Shown: positions 19,586-26,943 of the stretch, piece after piece | How positions within the stretch are numbered: position 1 is the first letter of the stretch | How the letters are laid out: each line of letters starts with the position of its first letter | Assembly (NCBI RefSeq): GCF_016722925.1 | Contig: NZ_JAEQNC010000003.1 | Span: forward strand, 372,001-436,000 | DNA: 64,000 bases | From: Phytoamicus setariae | GTDB taxonomy: Bacteria > Pseudomonadota > Alphaproteobacteria > Rhizobiales > Rhizobiaceae | Reading direction: 5' to 3' | Notes under the pieces: generated by a model | The model's input: only the letters and a program-made list of their open reading frames with translations | Databases searched by the model: none | What the model was told of the DNA's origin: nothing | Made by a program: the position numbers and the translations under genes

Positions 19586-21112
19586 TTAGACCCTGCCTAT
19601 TTCTTCCTTCCGCCTTGCAACGAACGCTTCAAGTTCCTCGTCGATCGCAGGATCCAGCGGTGGTTGTTCGTAGGTGCGGAGTAGCTCCTTCCAGATTCCG
19701 TTCGCGCGTTCTGTGCCGGTCCGGGCCCCGCTTTCCGACCAGTTTTCAAAATTCCGCCAGTCCGACAACATCGGCTCGTAGAAAGCATTCTCGAAACGCG
19801 CCAGCGTATGGCTCGTGCCGAAGAAATGCCCCCCGGGGCCAACCTCACCGATCGTGTCTATGGCCATGCTGGCATCATCGACCGCGATCGGATCGAGGAA
19901 ACTGCGCATCATCTGCAGCATTTCGGCATCGAGGATAAGTTTCTCGAACGAAGCCGTCAGGCCGCCTTCCAGCCAGCCAGCGGCATGCTCGATCAAATGA
20001 ACGCCGCCCATGATCGTGCCCCAGAGCGACATGCCGCTTTCATAGGCCGCCTGCACGTCGACGGCATTGGACGCCGTGACATTGGACGAGCGGAAGGGCA
20101 CACCATAGCGACGCGCAAGCTGGCCCGAAGCGATCTGCGCCTTGGCATATTCCGGCGTGCCGAAGGCGGGCGAGCCGGTGCGCATATCGACATTGGAGGT
20201 GAAGCCGCCATAAAGCACCGGTGTGCCCGGATTGACGATCTGGGCAAGCGCGATCAGTGCCAAGGCCTCGGCATTCTGCTGGGTGAGCGCGCCGGCGATC
20301 GTCACCGGGCTCATGGCGCCCGACAGCGTAAAGGGGGTCAGCGCAATCGGCTGGCCGGCGCGCGACATGGCGCAGAGACCTTCGCCCATGGGGATGTCGA
20401 GCCTGAGCGGCGAGTTGGAGTTTATGATCGTCAGGGTCGCGGGGTTCTTCTTCAGTTGCTCGCGGGATTGCCCGAGGGTGATCGACAGCATGTCGATCGC
20501 GTCCTCGACGCGGTAGCCGCCAAGCGCCCAGCATTGCCAGTTCTTGTCGGTCAGGCGGATCGCAGCGTGATAGAAATCGAGGTGGCGGCTGTCGGGCGGC
20601 AAGTCGGTCGGCTCGCACGGACAGCCGCCTTCCTGATGAATGACGTTCAGGCTCTGGACGACGCGGAGGTAATCGCACATATCGGCGTAGTTGCCCGCGC
20701 GCCTTCCCCGGTCGAGGTCGCTGACAAAGGCCGGACCGCCGGTCGCCGCGAAAATCAGGCTGCCGTCGCCGACAACAAGGTTTCTCGCCGGATTTCGGGC
20801 CTGCAGCGTGAAGCTCGACGGTGCGGTCCTGATCTTCTCCTCAATAAAGGCGGGGTCAAAACGCACCCGCTGTGAGGCCTCATCGACATCGGCGCCGGCC
20901 TCCTTGAGGTGCTTGCGGCTTTCGTCGTGCATGATTTCCATGCCGGTGTCGCGCAGCAATTTCATCGAGGCATGATGGATGGCTTCGATCTCGTCGGCAC
21001 TGACCACCTGGATCGGCGGATAGCGGTTGACCACCTTACCGAAGCGCATCTGACGGACGCTGCCGCCTTCCGCAAGCCGCCGTTCGCGCCTATTCGTCGA
21101 ACTCCGAGCCAT
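19586..21112 (-). CDS. MttB-superfamily methyltransferase (non-pyrrolysine)
   Basis: A 508-residue protein of the trimethylamine methyltransferase (MttB, COG5598) superfamily, with a TIM-barrel body (IHHASMKLLRDTGMEIMHDE, FTLQARNPARNLVVGDG, IANPGTPVLYGGFTSNVDMRTGSPAFGTPEYA-like block near the centre, GEVGPGGHFFGTSHTL near the end). True MttB has an in-frame amber codon read as pyrrolysine; here the frame is uninterrupted, so it belongs to the non-Pyl group, whose studied members (MtgB, MtpB, MtcB) demethylate glycine betaine, proline betaine or carnitine onto a corrinoid protein. No corrinoid protein lies nearby. It is the last gene of the run starting at 32341. Confidence 0.9.
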   Translation of the reverse strand: MARSSTNRRERRLAEGGSVRQMRFGKVVNRYPPIQVVSADEIEAIHHASMKLLRDTGMEIMHDESRKHLKEAGADVDEASQRVRFDPAFIEEKIRTAPSSFTLQARNPARNLVVGDGSLIFAATGGPAFVSDLDRGRRAGNYADMCDYLRVVQSLNVIHQEGGCPCEPTDLPPDSRHLDFYHAAIRLTDKNWQCWALGGYRVEDAIDMLSITLGQSREQLKKNPATLTIINSNSPLRLDIPMGEGLCAMSRAGQPIALTPFTLSGAMSPVTIAGALTQQNAEALALIALAQIVNPGTPVLYGGFTSNVDMRTGSPAFGTPEYAKAQIASGQLARRYGVPFRSSNVTASNAVDVQAAYESGMSLWGTIMGGVHLIEHAAGWLEGGLTASFEKLILDAEMLQMMRSFLDPIAVDDASMAIDTIGEVGPGGHFFGTSHTLARFENAFYEPMLSDWRNFENWSESGARTGTERANGIWKELLRTYEQPPLDPAIDEELEAFVARRKEEIGRV

Positions 21113-21148
21113 GATCGAATTCCTTATTTTGATTGTGTCGGGAAAATT

Positions 21149-21282
21149 CCCCTTCCAAACCCTGGCTTAAACTGCAGCATCCTCGAACCCTTCGATACCG
21201 TTTCAACGAGGTTGAAAGTGATGATTGAAGAGAGAGTTCAACGGGTTAAGCCCTCCCCCTTGTGGGGAGGGTTTGGGAGGGG
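21149..21282. repeat. degenerate GC-rich inverted-repeat element (RIME-like)
   Basis: The right arm, 21245-21282, is a 38-base sequence built on the palindromic core CCCTCCCCCTTGTGGGGAGG and is identical to bases 54397-54434. The left arm, 21149-21172, is a shortened inverted copy (CCCCTTCCAAACCCT then GGCTTAA) that lacks the central palindrome. The element fills most of the 176-base gap between the binding-protein gene and the MttB-like gene. It resembles the short intergenic mosaic repeats described in rhizobia. Confidence 0.8.
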
Positions 21283-21288
21283 TTTTCT

Positions 21289-22845
21289 TTAAGCCTTCGC
21301 GAACCGCGTCATGTCGAGATAGCCGTCCGCCATGATGCAGGGCCGCAACCCGTCGCGGACAACGGCGGCAAAGGTCTCGTGGGTGAGGAAGACGAAGCCG
21401 CCGGATTCCTCCATAAGGTCCTGCATCTTGCGATAGATGACGCCGCGCTTTTCCTGGTCGGTCTCGGCCATGCCGTTCTGGTAGAGCTTTTCGAATTCCG
21501 GGCTGTCGAACTGGGCCCAGTTGTAGACGCCGATCTGCGACGGCCGAAACCAGGTGAGGTTTTCGGAGGGATCGACGCCGCCGGCGAAATTCATCAGCAC
21601 CAGTTCGAGCGTCTTCCAGGTCTCGCCGGAGCCCTTGTCGCCCAGCGTCCAGTAGACGCCGTCATCGTAGTTTTTGATCTCGACCGTGATGCCGACGGCG
21701 CCGAGAAGCGCCTGAATGATCTGACAGGTCAGCTGGCTGGTCTTGTCGTTCTGGGCTGCGAGTTCGACGGTGAGGCCGGAGACGCCGGCTTCCTCCAACA
21801 GCGCCTGGGCCTTGGCAGCGTCGGCGGGGTAGAGGATCTTGTCGCGGTGGCCGATGAGCGCCGGCGGCACGACACCGGTCGCCGCCGCCGCGAGACCGGA
21901 ATAGGAGCCTTCCATGATCTGGCTCACATCCATGGCATACTGGATTGCTCGGCGGACCTTTTCGTCGGCGAATTTCGGATTTTTGACGTTGATCGCCAAC
22001 CAGGCAAGGCGTGTGCCGTCCATCTGGATCAGCGTGCTCTTTTCCGGCAGCTTTTCCTTGTAGGTGGCAAGTGTGTTGAGACTGATCTTGGCGTAGTCGA
22101 CCGCCTTGGATTCGTAAGCGAGCGCTGCAGAATCGTCGTCGGTGACGATCTGGAACTGCACCTTGGCGAAGGCTGGAACCTCGCCCTTCCAGGCCGGGTT
22201 GAGCTTGAGCGTCAGGCTTTGCTTCGGCACCCATTTCTCGATGAGATAGGGCCCGGCGCTGGCCGGCACTTCGGTGGTGAACTTGCCGCCGACCGCCTCA
22301 ACGGCTTTCTTGCATACGATGTGCCCCATGTAATACGGCAGCGTGGTGACCCAGAATGGTGCCGAGGGCGCCTTGAGGTGAATAATGCCCGTCCGTTCGC
22401 CGGTGACCTCGACCTCCTTCAATGCATCAAAGGCATACGCCCAGGCCGAGGCGTTCTTGGGATCGGCGACACGCTCGAAGGAGTATTTCACATCCTCGGC
22501 GGTCACTGGCCCGAAATCGCCAGTCCAGGTCAGCCAGTCCTGCAACTTGAATTCGATCTCGGTCGGCGACTTCAGTTTCAGGTCGCTGGCAGCATAGGGC
22601 TTCCAGGCAACGCCCTCACGCACGTCGTCGAGACGATTGAGCGAGACGAACAGGCAACGGCCGATTTCCTCCTCGAGCAGGCCGTTCTGGAAGGCGGGAT
22701 CGAGCACTTCGATATCAGAGGCACCACGCACGATCAGCGTGTCGCCCTCGACGGCGTAGGAAAGGCCGGGGCGCATGGAAAGCGCTGCAGCACCTGCGGC
22801 CGCACCGAGCATGAAATTTCTTCTGTTAAGCGAGATGGCCTGCAT
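21289..22845 (-). CDS. oligopeptide-type ABC transporter substrate-binding protein
   Basis: A 518-residue family 5 extracellular solute-binding protein. The N-terminus (NRRNFMLGAAAGAAALSM) is a twin-arginine signal with a cleavage site near residue 31. The family core is present (LDPAFQNGLLEEEIGRCLFVSLNRLD, TAEDVKYSFERVADPKN, ADEKVRRAIQYAMDVSQIM). It would capture a peptide-like or other mid-size solute in the periplasm for the four downstream-encoded components at 22891-26714. Tat export suggests folding, possibly with a ligand, before export, as for some other rhizobial binding proteins. Confidence 0.93.
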   Translation of the reverse strand: MQAISLNRRNFMLGAAAGAAALSMRPGLSYAVEGDTLIVRGASDIEVLDPAFQNGLLEEEIGRCLFVSLNRLDDVREGVAWKPYAASDLKLKSPTEIEFKLQDWLTWTGDFGPVTAEDVKYSFERVADPKNASAWAYAFDALKEVEVTGERTGIIHLKAPSAPFWVTTLPYYMGHIVCKKAVEAVGGKFTTEVPASAGPYLIEKWVPKQSLTLKLNPAWKGEVPAFAKVQFQIVTDDDSAALAYESKAVDYAKISLNTLATYKEKLPEKSTLIQMDGTRLAWLAINVKNPKFADEKVRRAIQYAMDVSQIMEGSYSGLAAAATGVVPPALIGHRDKILYPADAAKAQALLEEAGVSGLTVELAAQNDKTSQLTCQIIQALLGAVGITVEIKNYDDGVYWTLGDKGSGETWKTLELVLMNFAGGVDPSENLTWFRPSQIGVYNWAQFDSPEFEKLYQNGMAETDQEKRGVIYRKMQDLMEESGGFVFLTHETFAAVVRDGLRPCIMADGYLDMTRFAKA

Positions 22846-22890
22846 GATGATTTTCCCTCTGGTTTTTTGGTTTAATCGTCTTTGGTCATG

Positions 22891-23904
22891 CTACTTCGAT
22901 ACGAGACGGAGACTGCGGGCTGCGGACGGCTGAGGCTCGGCCAATGGAAAATGGCAGGCGACCTGCCGCTCGTCCGCCGTGTCGGTCAGAACCGGCGCGT
23001 CGCTCTGGCAGCGCGGCTGGGCGAACCGACAGCGGGTGTGGAATTCGCAGCCGCTCGGGCGTGCCGCAATACCGGGCACTTCGCCGAGCACAGGCGGTTC
23101 GCCGCGACGTTTTGCCGGATCCGGAACGGGTTCGGAGTCCAGAAGCGCCATGGTGTAGGGATGGCGTGGCGCGCGAAAAATTTCCGCCGCCGGCCCACTT
23201 TCCACGACGCGGCCGAGATAGAGAATGACGACGCGGTCGGCGATGTGACGGGCGACCGAGAGATTGTGCGTGATCAGCAGGAAGGCCGTGCGCTGCTGCT
23301 GCCTGATATCAAGGAAGAGATTGAGCACGCCGCCCTGCACCGAAACATCCAGACCGGCAGTCGGCTCGTCGGCGACGATCAGCTTCGGCACGACTGACAG
23401 CGCCCGTGCCACGGCGGCGCGGCGCGCCTGTCCGCCGCTGAGTGCATGCGGGAAACGCGAAAGCAGCTGCGCCGAGAGGCCAGCCGTGCCGGCAAGGGCC
23501 GCAATATCCTCCATCCGGGTCGAGCCGGCTCCGGCGATCCGGCGCGGTTCGGCGATCATCGCGCCGATGCGCTGGCGCGGATTGAAAGAGGTGACCGGAT
23601 CCTGAAACAGCAGCGACGCCTGCCGCCTTACCGGATGAAAGCTGCGACTTGAGAAATCCGGGAGGGTGTTGCCTTCGAGCGTGATGCTGCCGGAAGAAGG
23701 TTTGACCAGCCCCAACAGCGCCCGGCCAAAGGTCGTCTTGCCAGAGCCGCTTTCGCCAACCATGCAGACGATTTCGCCGGGCCGGATTGCTACCGAGACA
23801 TCGACCAGGATGGAAAGCGGCTTGACACTCGAGAACGGCAGCCTTGTCGCCGGCACGGCCACCGAAAGCCTGTTTGTTTCGATCAATGCCGGCGTGGTGC
23901 TCAT
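22891..23904 (-). CDS. oligopeptide-type ABC transporter ATP-binding protein (OppF-like)
   Basis: A 337-residue ABC ATPase: Walker A GESGSGKTT, Q-loop region LLFQDPVTSFNPRQRIG, signature LSGGQARRAAVARAL, Walker B LIVADEPTAGLD, H-loop ITHNLSVARHIAD, and the OppDF C-terminal cysteine-rich extension (GCEFHTRCRFAQPRC), which in this family can hold an iron-sulfur cluster. ATG 23904 overlaps the stop of the OppD-like gene (ATGA). A much longer frame runs upstream but is antisense-free overlap with the OppD-like gene and was not used. Confidence 0.93.
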   Translation of the reverse strand: MSTTPALIETNRLSVAVPATRLPFSSVKPLSILVDVSVAIRPGEIVCMVGESGSGKTTFGRALLGLVKPSSGSITLEGNTLPDFSSRSFHPVRRQASLLFQDPVTSFNPRQRIGAMIAEPRRIAGAGSTRMEDIAALAGTAGLSAQLLSRFPHALSGGQARRAAVARALSVVPKLIVADEPTAGLDVSVQGGVLNLFLDIRQQQRTAFLLITHNLSVARHIADRVVILYLGRVVESGPAAEIFRAPRHPYTMALLDSEPVPDPAKRRGEPPVLGEVPGIAARPSGCEFHTRCRFAQPRCQSDAPVLTDTADERQVACHFPLAEPQPSAARSLRLVSK

Positions 23905-24863
23905 GACGCGCTCCTGAGGCAACGGGAATGGTGCAGCGGATCGGCCTGCGCGGGTGCCCATGGCGGCGATAGCGTGAGGCATCTGTCTTCGGCAAAGCCG
24001 CAGCGGCCGGCGAAATCGCAGCCGATGCCGCCCGGTCTTGGCACCTCGCCTGGAATCACCGGCATGCGGGTGACACCCGGCGGGATCAGCGCCGGCTCGC
24101 AGGCAAACAGCGCCTGCGTGTAGGGATGACGCGGGTTGCGGAAGATGGCCTCCACCGACCCTTCCTCGACCACGCGGCCCGCATACATGACCGCGACGCG
24201 ATCGCAGATTTCGGCGATGACACCGAGATGATGCGAGATGATCAGGATCGCCACGCCGGCATTTTCGCGCAGCGTCCGCATCAGGTGCAAGATCTGCGCT
24301 TCCATCGTCATGTCGAGCGCAGTGGTCGGCTCGTCGGCGATCAACAGCGACGGCTTCATCAGCAGGGCAGCAGCGATCGCCACACGCTGCAGCATGCCGC
24401 CCGAGAACTGGAAGGGATAGGCATCGAGCTTGCCAATCGGGTCGGGGATGCCGACATCGCGGAGGGCTGCAACGATGCGCTCGCGCTTGCGGGCGACGGT
24501 CTGGTCGCGGTCGCGCCAGAGAAGGTCGGTGAGCTGCCGGCCAAGCGTGTGGATCGGGCTGAAGGCGGTCATCGGGTTCTGGAAAATCATTGCTCCGGCC
24601 GGGCCGCGCAGTGCTGCGAGCCCCTCGCGGTCGGCGGCGAGCATGTCTTTGCCGGCAAGCGTGAACCGCTCGCCGCTGACCTTGGCTGCCTTCGGCAGAA
24701 GACCGAGGATCGAATGCGCCAGCGTCGACTTGCCCGACCCGCTCTCGCCGATGATGCCGACGATCTCGCCCGGCTCGACCTTGAGATCGACGCTCGCGAC
24801 AGCGGGAATAATGCCGCCATAGGTCACCGAGATCTTGCGCATCTCCAGCACCGGCTCGCTCAT
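23901..24863 (-). CDS. oligopeptide-type ABC transporter ATP-binding protein (OppD-like)
   Basis: A 320-residue ABC ATPase: Walker A GESGSGKST, Q-loop MIFQNPMTAFSPIHTLG, signature FSGGMLQRVAIAAAL, Walker B LLIADEPTTALD, H-loop ISHHLGVIAEICD and the C-terminal OppD extension with GCDFAGRCGFAEDRC. It pairs with the OppF-like ATPase to energise import. Its start overlaps the permease stop by 4 bases, and its stop overlaps the OppF-like start. Confidence 0.93.
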   Translation of the reverse strand: MSEPVLEMRKISVTYGGIIPAVASVDLKVEPGEIVGIIGESGSGKSTLAHSILGLLPKAAKVSGERFTLAGKDMLAADREGLAALRGPAGAMIFQNPMTAFSPIHTLGRQLTDLLWRDRDQTVARKRERIVAALRDVGIPDPIGKLDAYPFQFSGGMLQRVAIAAALLMKPSLLIADEPTTALDMTMEAQILHLMRTLRENAGVAILIISHHLGVIAEICDRVAVMYAGRVVEEGSVEAIFRNPRHPYTQALFACEPALIPPGVTRMPVIPGEVPRPGGIGCDFAGRCGFAEDRCLTLSPPWAPAQADPLHHSRCLRSAS

Positions 24864-25768
24864 GACTTGCGCTCCGGATTGAGTTTCGGATCGAGCGCAT
24901 CGCGCAAGGCCTCGCCGAAGAAGGTGAAGCCGATCGTTGCCAGAATGAGTGGCGCGCCCCCCGCGATGACTGGCAGCGCGCTGTTGCGTATAACCGCAAA
25001 CCCGTCACTCAGGATATTGCCCCAGCTCGGGATCTGTGGCTTGACACCCAGTCCCAGGAAGGAGAGCCCGGCCTCCAGAGTGATAACCGTGGAGATATCG
25101 AGGCAGGCGAGAATGAGCAGCGGGCCGACGACATTGGGCAGCAGGTGACGGAAAAGTATGCGCGGCGTGCCGGCATTCATCACCTGCTCGGCCTTGATGA
25201 AGTCGCGCGTCTTGAGGCTGAGCGTCTGGGTGCGGACGAGGCGCGCATAGGACGGCACCGAGTAGAGTACGATCACAAGGATGACGGTGGAAACGCCGGG
25301 TCCGAGCAGCACCACGATGGCCAGGCCCAGCATGATCATCGGCAGCGAACTGATGCTATCGAAGACGAGGATGAGCAGCGCATCGAGCCAGCGCGGCCCG
25401 TAGCCGGCGATCAGGCCGAGCGGCAACGCGATGGCTAGCGCAGTCGCCAGCGCGCTAAGCGCCACTGTCATGGCCGTGCGCGTACCGACAATGATCCGCG
25501 ACAGAAGATCGCGGCCGAGCTGGTCGGTGCCGAGGAGATGGCTGAACGACGGATCCGCCAGCCGTTCCTTGACGTTGATCGCGGTCGGATTGTAGGGCGC
25601 GAGATAGGGCGCGAAGAGCGCCGTCAGGATGATGAGCGTGACCAGCAGGAAGCCGATGGCGCCGAGCGGCGTCGACAGGATGTGTGCGACGGTCTGACCT
25701 GCGCGTCGGAGCGCGCCCGGTTCGCGGTTTGCGGCTTGGCCTAGTGTTGTGGAAGAAATCATCGCCAT
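24860..25768 (-). CDS. oligopeptide-type ABC transporter permease (DppC-like)
   Basis: A 302-residue inner-membrane permease with six expected membrane spans, the DppC-type periplasmic loop (YLAPYNPTAINVKERLADPSFSHLLGTDQLGRDLLSRIIVG) and the EAA coupling motif region (DFIKAEQVMNAGTPRILFRHLLPNV). It starts one base before the stop of the DppB-like gene and overlaps the OppD-like gene by 4 bases. ATG 25762 is an alternative start. Confidence 0.92.
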   Translation of the reverse strand: MAMISSTTLGQAANREPGALRRAGQTVAHILSTPLGAIGFLLVTLIILTALFAPYLAPYNPTAINVKERLADPSFSHLLGTDQLGRDLLSRIIVGTRTAMTVALSALATALAIALPLGLIAGYGPRWLDALLILVFDSISSLPMIMLGLAIVVLLGPGVSTVILVIVLYSVPSYARLVRTQTLSLKTRDFIKAEQVMNAGTPRILFRHLLPNVVGPLLILACLDISTVITLEAGLSFLGLGVKPQIPSWGNILSDGFAVIRNSALPVIAGGAPLILATIGFTFFGEALRDALDPKLNPERKS

Positions 25769-25769
25769 G

Positions 25770-26714
25770 TCAGAGGGTACTCCTGACGCGAGGGTCGAGC
25801 CATGCGGTGATCGCGTCGGCGAGGATCATGCAGGTGACGTAAAGGCCCGAAGTCACCAGGACCGTGCCCATGACCAACGGATAGTTGCGCGACATCACCG
25901 CATCGTAGGTCATCTTTCCGAGGCCCGGCCGGGTAAAGACGATCTCCGCAAACACCGAACCGGTCAGCAGGCCGCCGAAGCCGATGGCGATGACGGCCAG
26001 GATGGCGAGCAGCGCCTGCTTCAACGCGTAACGATAGATGATCCGGCTTTCGCTAACCCCATAGGAACGAAGTGTGCGGATATAGTCCTCGCCCATCGCC
26101 TCGATCATCGCAGCACGCACGAGGCGCGAGACATAACCGACCCAACCGAGGCCAACGGCAAACGAGGGCAGGATCAGCGACCGAAACTGCGCGGCGAAAT
26201 CGCCGGGCTCTCCGGCGCCGATCGCCGGCAGCCAGTTCAGCCAGACAGCGAAGATCAGCAGCGAATAGAGCGCGACGACGAAGGAAGGCACCGCGACGAA
26301 GGCGATCGATATGAGGCCGATCAGCCAGTCACCCCATTTTCCGTGATGGACGACCGCGACGCAGCCGAGCAGGATGCCCAGCGCCACCGCCCAGATGAAG
26401 CTCGCCAGCGCCAGCGTCACGGTATAGGGCAACACTTCGAGGATCATGGTGAAGACCGGCCTGCGGCTCCAGACGTCGAGGCCGAGATCGCCATGCGCAA
26501 GCCGCGTCAGGAACATGGCGAGTTGCTCGAGGATCGGCTTGTCCAGACCCATCATTTGCCGAAACGCATCCCGCATCTCGGGCGTCGACCGCGGCCCGAG
26601 CGCCACCACGGTCGGATCGCCGGGGATCATATGCATCATCGAAAACAGCAGGATTGCGACGATCAGCAGGATGACGGCGGCCAGCGCCGTGCGGCGCACG
26701 AGGAAAGCGATCAT
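25770..26714 (-). CDS. oligopeptide-type ABC transporter permease (DppB-like)
   Basis: A 314-residue permease with a first membrane span at about residues 9-29 (ALAAVILLIVAILLFSMMHMIPGDP), the DppB loop (MMGLDKPILEQLAMFLTRLAHGDLGLDVWSRRPV) and the EAA region (DYIRTLRSYGVSESRIIYRYALKQALLAIL). The frame is open far upstream, but ATG 26714 gives the family N-terminus. The GGAGG ribosome-binding site lies inside a small perfect hairpin directly in front of this ATG. It is the first ABC gene after the hydrolase, with a 229-base gap that holds a repeat element. Confidence 0.93.
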   Translation of the reverse strand: MIAFLVRRTALAAVILLIVAILLFSMMHMIPGDPTVVALGPRSTPEMRDAFRQMMGLDKPILEQLAMFLTRLAHGDLGLDVWSRRPVFTMILEVLPYTVTLALASFIWAVALGILLGCVAVVHHGKWGDWLIGLISIAFVAVPSFVVALYSLLIFAVWLNWLPAIGAGEPGDFAAQFRSLILPSFAVGLGWVGYVSRLVRAAMIEAMGEDYIRTLRSYGVSESRIIYRYALKQALLAILAVIAIGFGGLLTGSVFAEIVFTRPGLGKMTYDAVMSRNYPLVMGTVLVTSGLYVTCMILADAITAWLDPRVRSTL

Positions 26715-26729
26715 CGGAGGTAGCCTCCG
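26715..26729 (-). promoter_or_regulatory. hairpin covering the ribosome-binding site of the DppB-like gene
   Basis: Read on the minus strand, CGGAGG-CTA-CCTCCG forms a perfect 6-bp stem with a 3-base loop ending at the base before the ATG at 26714. The left arm contains the GGAGG Shine-Dalgarno sequence, so folding would hide it. This could couple permease translation to unfolding by ribosomes or another factor; that is inference. Confidence 0.5.
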
Positions 26730-26752
26730 ATTTGGAGGTGGCGACGAGGACG

Positions 26753-26930
26753 CCCCCCTCTGCCCTGCCGGGCATCTCCCCCACAAGGGGGGAGAGCGAC
26801 ACGGAGTCCGCTCACCAGTTTCAGACGAATGTCGAACGACAGGCTTGTCACTGGGGCAATCTCGAACGACGAAGGTGCCACATCCACTCTCCCCCCTTGT
26901 GGGGGAGATGCCCGGCAGGGCAGAGGGGGG
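26753..26930. repeat. 178-base element with perfect 44-base terminal inverted repeats
   Basis: Bases 26753-26796 are the exact reverse complement of 26887-26930. The arms contain the core CTCCCCCCTTGTGGGGGAG and a GC-rich flank with CCCGGCAGGGCAGAGG; 90 unrelated bases lie between. There is no coding capacity, so it is a MITE- or RIME-like intergenic element rather than an IS. It sits between the hydrolase stop (26944) and the DppB-like start (26714), inside the predicted transcript, where it would fold into a very stable hairpin. Confidence 0.92.
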
Positions 26931-26943
26931 TAGCCGCGGGAGA

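Noticed and set aside
22891-25008. A 705-codon frame joining OppF-like and upstream sequence
   Set aside because: The upstream part overlaps the OppD-like gene in another frame; ATG 23904 gives a complete OppF-like protein.
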